The notes under the pieces were generated by a model. The model ran no database searches and had not been told where the DNA came from. It saw only the letters and a list, made by a program, of their open reading frames with translations. A stretch of DNA of 12,501 nt from an uncultured Clostridium sp. Lineage in GTDB: Bacteria > Bacillota > Clostridia > Lachnospirales > Lachnospiraceae. Positions 1 to 6,223 of this stretch are shown piece by piece (within the stretch, counting starts at the first letter, position 1; every line of letters starts with the position of its first letter). The translations under genes were made by a program, and so were the position numbers. Location of the stretch: positions 1 through 12,501 of the forward strand of contig CAMYAO010000035.1 in NCBI GenBank assembly GCA_947253885.1, in the 5' to 3' direction.

Positions 1-48
1 TCTACACACTGCATATCGTCGGCAGCGTCAGATGTGTATAAGAGACAG
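1..48 (+). other. Illumina Nextera adapter contamination, not genomic
   Basis: Bases 1-7 (TCTACAC) match the end of the Illumina P5 primer. Bases 8-15 (ACTGCATA) match a standard Nextera i5 index (S506/N506). Bases 16-29 (TCGTCGGCAGCGTC) and 30-48 (AGATGTGTATAAGAGACAG) are the read-1 tail and the Tn5 mosaic end. The order is exactly that of a library adapter, so this is an untrimmed end of an assembled contig. An apparent GTG start at 34 lies inside the mosaic end and is an artefact. Confidence 0.98.
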
Positions 49-804
49 CTAGATATTGAAAAAAGTGGAAAAATAAAAAGTCATAAATTTAAAATTATAG
101 GGATCTTTTCTGGTAAAAAACAGGAAACATATACAGGATTATCTTCTGATTTTAGTGAAAATATGGTGTTTGTAGATTATTCAACAAGCCAAGAGATATT
201 AAATAAATCAGAAAATAATAAAATCGCAAATAAAATTTTAATGTATTCTGGTAGTGCAGAATCTACAGACTTAGCCTTAAACAAATTGAAAGAGCTTAAA
301 ATTGATGAGTCAAAGTATTTTGTTGAAAAAGATTCTAAGGCGTTTGAAGAGTCTTTAGAGTCAGTGAGTGGAATAAAACATATAATAAAAATAATGACTT
401 ATTCTATTATGTTAGGTGGGATGGTTGTTCTTTCATTAATCTTGATTCTATGGTTAAGAGAAAGAATTTATGAAATAGGTATATTTTTATCTATTGGAAC
501 ATCTAAGATACAAATTATAATGCAATTTATATTCGAGTTAATATTCATATCGATACCAAGTATAATATCTTCCTTATTTTTAGGAAATGTATTACTAAAA
601 GTAATTGTAGATGGATTCATTAACTCAGAGGACTCAATGATTTCCGATGGAAGTTTAATAAATAATAGTAGTTTTATGTTAAATATAACAACACTTGGAC
701 AAAGTTATTTAATATTAATAAGTATTATTGTTTTATCAGTTGTATTTGCTTCTTCATTAATATTAATCAAGAAGCCTAAAGAAATATTATCAAAAATAAG
801 TTAG
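49..804 (+). CDS. vex1: Vex1-like ABC transporter permease, 5'-truncated by contig edge
   Basis: This is the C-terminal 251 residues of an FtsX/MacB-type permease; the N-terminal membrane helix and much of the extracytoplasmic domain are missing because the contig begins here. What remains is the end of the extracytoplasmic domain, then three hydrophobic segments: one around ITYSIMLGGMVVLSLILILWL, one beginning IIMQFIFELIFISIPS, and a last one near the C-terminus. The tail ends KKPKEILSKIS, the charged ending typical of these permeases. The stop at 802-804 is nine bases before the ATPase start, so the genes form one operon. The order permease-ATPase-permease and the strong resemblance of the third gene to pneumococcal Vex3 support a Vex1-like role. 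The transported substrate is unknown. AUA and AGA codons are frequent and the DNA is very AT-rich, unlike the genes downstream of 3039. FtsX-family permease is near certain; Vex1 specifically is by context. Confidence 0.82.
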   Translation, partial: LDIEKSGKIKSHKFKIIGIFSGKKQETYTGLSSDFSENMVFVDYSTSQEILNKSENNKIANKILMYSGSAESTDLALNKLKELKIDESKYFVEKDSKAFEESLESVSGIKHIIKIMTYSIMLGGMVVLSLILILWLRERIYEIGIFLSIGTSKIQIIMQFIFELIFISIPSIISSLFLGNVLLKVIVDGFINSEDSMISDGSLINNSSFMLNITTLGQSYLILISIIVLSVVFASSLILIKKPKEILSKIS

Positions 805-813
805 GAGAAAATA

Positions 814-1470
814 ATGGATATATTAGAAATAAATAATATAGCATATAGTTATGCAAATTCTAAAGAAAAAGTTTTGTCAGGAGTAAATCAAAAATTTGAA
901 CTTGGGAAGTTTTATGCGATAGTAGGAAAGTCAGGAACAGGAAAATCTACACTTCTTTCCTTACTTGCTGGACTTGATAAACCTCAAACAGGAAAAATAT
1001 TGTTTAAGAATGAAGATATAGAAAAGAAAGGATATAGTAATCATAGAAAAAATAATATATCTTTAGTATTTCAAAACTATAATTTAATAGATTATTTATC
1101 ATCAATTGAAAATATTAGATTAGTAAATAAATCAGCAGATGAAAGTATCTTGTTTGAACTAGGTTTAGATAAAAAACAAATAAAAAGAAATGTTATGAAA
1201 TTATCTGGTGGACAGCAACAAAGAGTAGCTATTGCTAGAGCATTGGTATCAGATGCTCCAATAATACTAGCTGATGAGCCTACTGGTAATCTAGACAGTG
1301 TTACTGCTGGAGAAATAATTAATATATTAAAGACATTAGCTAAAGATAGAAATAAATGTGTAATAGTTGTAACACATAGTAAGGAAGTAGCTGATTCTGC
1401 GGATATCATTTTGGAACTAAGTGGTAAAAAGTTGAAAAAAGTAAATAAAATGAATTTGGAGGTTGAATAA
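814..1470 (+). CDS. vex2: Vex2-like ABC transporter ATP-binding protein (MacB/LolD type)
   Basis: A 218-residue cytoplasmic ATPase that should power the two flanking permeases. All nucleotide-binding motifs are intact: Walker A GKSGTGKST at residues 38-46, Q-loop Q87, signature LSGGQQQR at 130-137, Walker B IILADEP at 150-156 followed by TGNLD, and the switch histidine H188. Length and motifs are those of the MacB/LolD/FtsE subfamily, which pairs with FtsX-type permeases and often drives mechanical export rather than ordinary transport. A good ribosome binding site (AGGAGA) sits about six bases before the ATG. Its stop codon shares one base with the start of the next permease (TAATG), showing translational coupling. 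It shares the AT-rich composition of its neighbours. The family is certain; the Vex2 name rests on the operon order and on the Vex3 match. Confidence 0.93.
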   Translation: MDILEINNIAYSYANSKEKVLSGVNQKFELGKFYAIVGKSGTGKSTLLSLLAGLDKPQTGKILFKNEDIEKKGYSNHRKNNISLVFQNYNLIDYLSSIENIRLVNKSADESILFELGLDKKQIKRNVMKLSGGQQQRVAIARALVSDAPIILADEPTGNLDSVTAGEIINILKTLAKDRNKCVIVVTHSKEVADSADIILELSGKKLKKVNKMNLEVE

Positions 1471-2846
1471 TGATAAAAAATGCATTTGCTTATGTAACTA
1501 GAAAAAGCTTAAAATCATTAATTATTATATTAGTTATTTTATCTATGTCAACTTTAAGTCTCATTAGTTTATCTATTAAAGATGCTACGAACAGGGCTTC
1601 AAAAGAAACATTTGCTAATATAACAAATAGTTTTTCTATGGAGATAAATAGACAAGTAAATCCAGGAACACCTAGAGGTGGGGGAAATGTAAAAGGTGAA
1701 GATATTAAAAAGATATCTCAAACAGATAGTATAGACTCCTATGTAAAAAGAATAAACAGTGTTGCAGATTTAGTTGATTATGATATTATTGAAACTCAAG
1801 AGACTCTTGCGAATCAATCACCTGAAAGAGCGAAGAATTTTAAAAGAACAGTTATGTTAACTGGAGTTAACGACTCATCAAAAGAAACAAAATTTGTATC
1901 AGAAGCATATAAATTAGTAGAAGGAAAGCATTTAAAAAATGAAGATAAAAATAAAATCTTAATGCATAAAGATTTAGCTAAAAAAAATAATCTTAAAGTT
2001 GGAGATAAGATAAAAATAAAATCTAATTTATTTGATGCTGATAATGAGAAAGGTGCAGATGAAACAGTAGAAGTAGAAATTAAAGGTCTATTTGATGGGC
2101 ATAATAGCGGTGGAGTAAGTGCAGCACAAGAACTATACGAAAATACATTAATCACTGATGTTCATACAGCTGCTAAAGTTTATGGTAATACAGAAGATAC
2201 AGCTGTATACCAAGATGCGACATTCTTTGTAAAAGGTGATAAGAATCTTGATAGTGTAATAAAAGATATTGGGAAATTAGATATAAATTGGAAAGAATAT
2301 AATTTGATTAAAAGTTCATCAAATTACCCTGCATTACAACAATCTATATCAGGTATCTACTCAATTTCAAATAAATTATTTGTTGGCTCATTAATATTTG
2401 CAGGAGTTGTAGTTTCATTATTATTATTATTGTGGATGAATGCTAGAAAGAAAGAAATAGCAGTATTACTATCATTAGGGATATCAAAATTAGAAATTTT
2501 TGGTCAATTCCTAATTGAGATGGTATTTATATCACTCCCCGCATTTGTTGGTTCTTATTTCTTAGCTCAATATACAGCTGATAGGCTTGGGAATAATATA
2601 TTGAATAAGGTTACTGGTGATATAGCTAAACAAATAGCTAGACAATCTGCATCTAGCCAATTAGGTGGTGGGGCAGAAGCTGAAGGATTTAACAAGACAT
2701 TATCAAGTTTAGATATAAATGTATTACCTAAATTCATAATTTATGTAGTTATATTTATGAGTTTAGTACTTCTTGTATCATTGATTATTTCTTCATTCAA
2801 TATATTAAGAAGGAATCCAAAAGAATTATTAATTGACAATAATTAA
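1470..2846 (+). CDS. vex3: Vex3-like ABC transporter permease
   Basis: A 458-residue four-helix MacB/FtsX-type permease. Membrane segments fall near residues 15-36, 303-323, 346-366 and 422-444. Between the first two is a large extracytoplasmic domain of about 265 residues, and the C-terminus ends NILRRNPKELLIDNN. From memory it resembles Streptococcus pneumoniae Vex3 (459 residues) closely and along its length: NSFSMEINR, GTPRG, KGEDIKKI, GVNDSSKE, EGKHL, SSSNYPALQQSISG and LGGGAEAEGF all have near-identical counterparts. In pneumococcus, Vex123 is an exporter next to the peptide gene pep27 and the two-component genes vncRS; a reported link to vancomycin tolerance has been disputed. No peptide or vncRS genes follow here: the coding region ends in a hairpin and possible insertion-sequence remnant. 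The start overlaps the ATPase stop by one base. AT-rich codon use suggests transfer from a low-GC donor. Confidence 0.9.
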   Translation: MIKNAFAYVTRKSLKSLIIILVILSMSTLSLISLSIKDATNRASKETFANITNSFSMEINRQVNPGTPRGGGNVKGEDIKKISQTDSIDSYVKRINSVADLVDYDIIETQETLANQSPERAKNFKRTVMLTGVNDSSKETKFVSEAYKLVEGKHLKNEDKNKILMHKDLAKKNNLKVGDKIKIKSNLFDADNEKGADETVEVEIKGLFDGHNSGGVSAAQELYENTLITDVHTAAKVYGNTEDTAVYQDATFFVKGDKNLDSVIKDIGKLDINWKEYNLIKSSSNYPALQQSISGIYSISNKLFVGSLIFAGVVVSLLLLLWMNARKKEIAVLLSLGISKLEIFGQFLIEMVFISLPAFVGSYFLAQYTADRLGNNILNKVTGDIAKQIARQSASSQLGGGAEAEGFNKTLSSLDINVLPKFIIYVVIFMSLVLLVSLIISSFNILRRNPKELLIDNN

Positions 2847-2878
2847 AATTTTCGGTGCTTTTTAGCACCAAAAATTTT
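2845..2878 (+). terminator. Hairpin terminator at the end of the vex-like operon
   Basis: The stop codon of the Vex3-like gene runs into an inverted repeat. AAAATTTT (2845-2852) and GGTGCT (2854-2859) pair with AGCACC (2864-2869) and AAAATTTT (2871-2878), around a TTTT loop. The A-stem-T arrangement is that of an intrinsic terminator and could act in both directions. Confidence 0.75.
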
Positions 2879-2907
2879 GACTCTATGTCAAATGTTGGGG
2901 TGGAGCC
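2879..2907. mobile_element. Possible ISL3-family insertion sequence end (remnant)
   Basis: The stretch beginning GACTCTATGTCAAATGTTGG resembles the terminal repeats of ISL3-family elements such as IS1167 and IS1193, which start roughly GGCTCTTTGTCAACTGT. No transposase ORF and no second end are visible in the window. It lies exactly at the edge of the AT-rich Vex-like segment. The match is from memory and short. The remaining bases to 2983 show nothing I recognise. Confidence 0.3.
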
Positions 2908-2983
2908 AAAGTCAGAGAGCGTTATTCGAGACATATTACAATCTACCAATAAAGAATAATCCAATTTAAGATAGGAATTGTAA

Positions 2984-3033
2984 AAGAAGCCGTAATGGGA
3001 AAGAGAAGTGTCTTTTCCCTATTACGGCTTCTT
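2984..3033 (-). terminator. Intrinsic terminator of the esterase gene
   Basis: Long inverted repeat with arms AAGAAGCCGTAATGGGAAAG (2984-3003) and the complementary 3012-3033, with one bulged base. Read on the minus strand it begins six bases after the esterase stop codon and is followed by CTTCTTTTA, a U-rich tract. Confidence 0.85.
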
Positions 3034-3038
3034 ATGCG

Positions 3039-4061
3039 TCAGTTATCAAATTGAAAAAAATTTCGTAGCCCGTTATAAATGTAAGGAAAGGATTGAAAAT
3101 ACCTGTGATAGTGTCCTTTCCAGGAATGAAAGGTAATATTTTTAGAAGTGAACTGGTTCGGATATTTTTTTAAATCATTTATCTGCTGTTTGGTAGGATT
3201 GGACATGAAATCATCATCTCCGGAAGCGGCAAATATATAATATTGATTCTTCTTAAATCCGGACTTTCGGACACCGTTTGCAATCTCCCAGGCACAGTTT
3301 TTACTCTGTTGCGGAACATAATAATGGTTGTCGTAGTACATAGGCATGCTGATAGGAAGAAAATAATAAAAATAATCAACATGGCTTCTTAACATACGCC
3401 AGGTAATACAGCCTCCCATAGAGAAACCGCCGAATGCCCGGTGTTTTCTGGAAGCGATGATATCTTTTTCGGAAGTGCTTTTGGCATAGGTGGAAAACCT
3501 GCTTTCTACAAGTGGAATCAGGTCAGTTCCCATTTCGCGGACAAGTCCCTCCTGCGCTTTATAATAGTCATTGTATTCTCTCGAAATGGTCGGAGTGACA
3601 ACAATGAGAGGATTGATCGTTCCTGATTGGATCATGTGATCCAATATATTTTTAAAGCTGCGCGGGGAAAGGGTGGAACCCAGAAAGGTCTGGTAGCTGG
3701 CACCGGCACCGTGCATCAGATACAGGATGTTATATTTTTTTGTTTTTTCATATCCGTAGGGGAGATATACCATAGCATTTTTGGTCACTGTTTGACCGGT
3801 GGTAGAAAGCGTAGTGGTATAAGTGATTTTCTGCAGAGTTCCCTGAAACTCTGCCGGCGTTTCATAAGAAGAAGGAAGTGATTTGATAAAGGATTCCTTT
3901 CCTTTTTTTATTTTAGTTGCTGCCGTTTTTGGCGTTCCCGTTTTGGATAGGGGAAAGGCGAAGTGTGTCTGATGCCTCTTTCCGATCACAATAACAGCAA
4001 TAGAGAGAAGCAACAGAAGGATTCCCAGAACAAATGGGAGTTGTCTCGGTTTATGTTTCAT
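3039..4061 (-). CDS. Membrane-anchored or secreted alpha/beta-hydrolase esterase (PF00756 type)
   Basis: A predicted extracytoplasmic serine esterase of the 'putative esterase' family, which includes feruloyl and acetyl-xylan esterases and esterase D; the substrate can not be read from sequence. I prefer the start at 4061 (340 residues), because an AGG lies about eight bases upstream and it gives a clean N-terminus MKHKPRQ followed by a hydrophobic helix. An upstream ATG at 4088 (349 residues) lacks a ribosome binding site. In 340-residue numbering: signal or anchor helix about 8-27, threonine/lysine-rich linker to about 60, oxyanion-region HGAGA near 117-121, nucleophile motif GFSMGG with Ser214, acid in GDDD near 281-284, and histidine in WKGHYHRY (His317 or His319). 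All three triad members are present, so it should be active. It is monocistronic, with its own terminator, and convergent with the Vex-like operon. A polysaccharide or hydroxycinnamate ester substrate is a guess based on the family only. Confidence 0.85.
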   Translation of the reverse strand: MKHKPRQLPFVLGILLLLLSIAVIVIGKRHQTHFAFPLSKTGTPKTAATKIKKGKESFIKSLPSSYETPAEFQGTLQKITYTTTLSTTGQTVTKNAMVYLPYGYEKTKKYNILYLMHGAGASYQTFLGSTLSPRSFKNILDHMIQSGTINPLIVVTPTISREYNDYYKAQEGLVREMGTDLIPLVESRFSTYAKSTSEKDIIASRKHRAFGGFSMGGCITWRMLRSHVDYFYYFLPISMPMYYDNHYYVPQQSKNCAWEIANGVRKSGFKKNQYYIFAASGDDDFMSNPTKQQINDLKKYPNQFTSKNITFHSWKGHYHRYFQSFPYIYNGLRNFFQFDN

Positions 4062-4390
4062 TTGTTTATACCTGTAAATTGAAAACATGAATAGGAATAC
4101 TAAAATTATTTTACTATAAAATCCGTTCGGAAAATATAAAAAATTGTTTAAGATTGTAATAATAAATAGGGAAATTGGGAATCCGTGAAAGGATCCGTCG
4201 AAGATATAGAAGTTGTTTAAAGATCGACATTAAATAGATTGCGTACTATTATAATGCAAAAAATAAAGAACGTCAATAAAATAACACAATTTTTCGAAAA
4301 AAAGTAACGATTGTACCTTTAAAAAAACAATTTTGTGCGCTATAATAATAGCGTTATGTTATAGTTATTTGCTAGTTAGTAGGAGGAAAG
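4062..4390. other. Divergent intergenic region between esterase and hydrogenase operon
   Basis: No gene is visible in these 329 bases. The region is AT-rich and must hold promoters for both directions. It contains an imperfect direct repeat: TTGTTTAAGATTG at 4144-4156 and TTGTTTAAAGATCG at 4213-4226, both ending in AAATAG about 17-20 bases later. A perfect palindrome TTTTTCGAAAAA lies at 4290-4301, TATAAT occurs at 4250-4255, and another TATAAT at 4341-4346 sits inside an inverted repeat (listed separately). I see no riboswitch. Confidence 0.5.
4338..4353 (+). promoter_or_regulatory. Candidate -10 box and overlapping inverted repeat of the hydrogenase operon
   Basis: TATAAT at 4341-4346 is a consensus -10 box about 45 bases before the start codon of the flavoprotein gene. 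It lies within an inverted repeat, CGCTAT-AATA-ATAGCG, which could be a regulator site. No good -35 box is present at 17 bases (TTTAAA at 4318). The element suggests activator- or repressor-controlled expression but is unproven. Confidence 0.4.
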
Positions 4391-6223
4391 ATGAGCAGAC
4401 TTACCGTTCTTACAAAAAACAAAGCGCAGACCACGATCGAGAGTCTATACAAAGACCTTGAGCGTAGGATTACTGCAAGTCCGCCGGGACTGTGTCCTGT
4501 GGATCTGACGGCATCCTTCTTACATATGTGTCACGCACAGTCATGTGGAAAATGTACACCTTGTAGAGTGGGATTGGGTCGTCTTGAAAAATTAATGTAT
4601 GAAGTTTTAGAAGGTACTGCTACCATGAAAACAATCGATGTAATTCGTAATACAGCAGAAACCGTATTCTATTCTTCAGATTGTGCGATCGGCTTTGAAG
4701 CGGCACGAATGGTACTAAAGGGATTGAATGGCTTTTATGATGACTTTGTAGAGCACATTCAGAATCAGCGTTGTACTTTCTTGCAGAAACAGCCGGTTCC
4801 ATGTGTATCTATGTGTCCGGCACATGTAGATGTACCGGGTTATATCGCATTGATTCATGAAGGGCGCTATAAAGATGCGGTGGATCTGATCCGCAAGGAT
4901 AATCCGCTTCCGGCAGCATGCGGTATGATTTGTGAGCATCCATGTGAGGTTCACTGCCGCAGAACAATGGTGGATGATGCCATTAATATTCGAGCATTGA
5001 AACGCTATGCTGTAGAAAATGAAGGAGAAATTCTGCCACCGAAACGGATGGATAAGACCGGAAAGAAAGTTGCGATAATCGGCGGCGGTCCGGGTGGTTT
5101 AAGTGCTGCATACTATCTTTCTATTATGGGACATGATGTAAAAGTATTTGAACAGCGTGATAAATTAGGTGGGATGCTTCGATACGGAATTCCGGCGTAT
5201 CGTTTGCCTCGTGAGATCTTAGATCATGAGATTGACGGTTTGAAATTGGCGGGATTTGAAACGGAGACCAATGTTCGAATCGGTCGAGATTATACATTGC
5301 CGGCATTACGTGACGCCTATGATGCAATCTATGTTGCAATCGGTGCACATGTAGATCGTAAAATCGGTATTGAAGGAGAAGATACCAACGGAGTTATTTC
5401 CGCAGTGGAAATGCTTCGTTCTATCGGTGATGATGAAATGCCGGATTATACAGGCAGAGATATTGTTGTAGTAGGCGGCGGTAACGTTGCAATGGACGTT
5501 GCACGTTCGGCAGTCCGTTTGGGAGCAAATTCCGTTCGGATCGCATATCGTCGTCGAAAAGTGGATATGACGGCACTGGAAGAAGAAATTGAAGGTGCAA
5601 TTGCAGACGGTTGTGAGATTTCCGATCTTCATTCCCCGTCTCGTATTGAAAGAGATGAAAATGGAAATGTCTGTGCGATCTGGGTACAGCCACAAATCAT
5701 CAGTAAGATCGAGGGAGATCGTCCATCCGTAAAAGCGGCGGATACACCGGAAATCCGTTGGAATTGCGATATGGTACTTGTAGCAGTCGGTCAGGGTATT
5801 GACTCCCGTGTTTTTGAAGAGTTTGGTATTCCGGTACAGCGCGGTACGATTGATACATTTGACTGGAGCGGCGTTAAAAATACAAAAGGTATTTTCGCAG
5901 GCGGAGACTGCGTAACAGGTCCGTCTACCGTTATTTCCGCAATTGCAGCAGGTAAGGTTGCAGCTGCAAATATTGATGAATATCTCGGATATCACCACGA
6001 GATTACAACAGAAGTAGAGTTACCTACCATTCGCTTTGATGACCATATTCCATGCGGACGTAAGATGACAAGAGAACGTCCTGCAGAGGAACGTATTAAA
6101 GACTTTGATTTAATGGAAATCGGATTAACAGATGAAGAGGCTCACCTAGAGGCAAGTCGTTGTCTTCATTGTGACCACTTTGGATATGGAATCTTTAAAG
6201 GAGGTCATGAAGAGAAATGGTAA
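4391..6223 (+). CDS. NuoF-tail/GltD-like fusion: FAD- and NAD(P)H-binding iron-sulfur oxidoreductase, hydrogenase partner
   Basis: A 610-residue cytoplasmic flavoprotein likely to pass electrons between NAD(P)H and the hydrogenase encoded next to it. Residues 1-115 resemble the C-terminal iron-sulfur domain of NuoF/HydB, with SCGKCTPCRVG (C52, C55, C58) and a fourth cysteine at C98; the FMN- and NADH-binding part of NuoF is absent. Residues 128-215 are the GltD/NfnL-type N-terminal iron-sulfur domain (C138, C142, C177, C181, C185, C189). Residues 226-535 are a GltD-like two-nucleotide domain: FAD motif GGGPGG at 231-236, second Rossmann motif VGGGNVAMD at 361-369, YRRRK at 386-390 (arginines that often contact the NADPH 2'-phosphate), and GGDC at 504-507. 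A C-terminal CLHCD gives C591 and C594. AGGAGG lies four bases before the ATG. Its stop overlaps the hydrogenase start by seven bases. It is not glutamate synthase small subunit proper: no large subunit is nearby. NADPH preference and any electron bifurcation are inference. Confidence 0.88.
   Translation: MSRLTVLTKNKAQTTIESLYKDLERRITASPPGLCPVDLTASFLHMCHAQSCGKCTPCRVGLGRLEKLMYEVLEGTATMKTIDVIRNTAETVFYSSDCAIGFEAARMVLKGLNGFYDDFVEHIQNQRCTFLQKQPVPCVSMCPAHVDVPGYIALIHEGRYKDAVDLIRKDNPLPAACGMICEHPCEVHCRRTMVDDAINIRALKRYAVENEGEILPPKRMDKTGKKVAIIGGGPGGLSAAYYLSIMGHDVKVFEQRDKLGGMLRYGIPAYRLPREILDHEIDGLKLAGFETETNVRIGRDYTLPALRDAYDAIYVAIGAHVDRKIGIEGEDTNGVISAVEMLRSIGDDEMPDYTGRDIVVVGGGNVAMDVARSAVRLGANSVRIAYRRRKVDMTALEEEIEGAIADGCEISDLHSPSRIERDENGNVCAIWVQPQIISKIEGDRPSVKAADTPEIRWNCDMVLVAVGQGIDSRVFEEFGIPVQRGTIDTFDWSGVKNTKGIFAGGDCVTGPSTVISAIAAGKVAAANIDEYLGYHHEITTEVELPTIRFDDHIPCGRKMTRERPAEERIKDFDLMEIGLTDEEAHLEASRCLHCDHFGYGIFKGGHEEKW

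Noticed and set aside
34..48. GTG start codon for the first permease
   Set aside because: It lies within the Tn5 mosaic end of the sequencing adapter; the gene is simply cut by the contig edge at 49.
2847..3038. pep27-like peptide gene or vncRS genes following the Vex3-like permease
   Set aside because: No such ORF is visible; the region holds only a hairpin, an IS-like end and the esterase terminator.
4213..4237. Rex redox-repressor site in front of the hydrogenase operon
   Set aside because: TTGTTTAA is present but the matching TTAACAA half is absent, so the palindrome required for Rex is not there.
5306..5998. 230-codon open frame on the minus strand
   Set aside because: It is an antisense shadow of the GltD-like gene, cysteine-rich without any family motif and with no ribosome binding site.
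4391..6223. True glutamate synthase small subunit (gltD)
   Set aside because: It has an extra NuoF-type iron-sulfur domain at the N-terminus, no gltB neighbour, and is translationally coupled to hydA.
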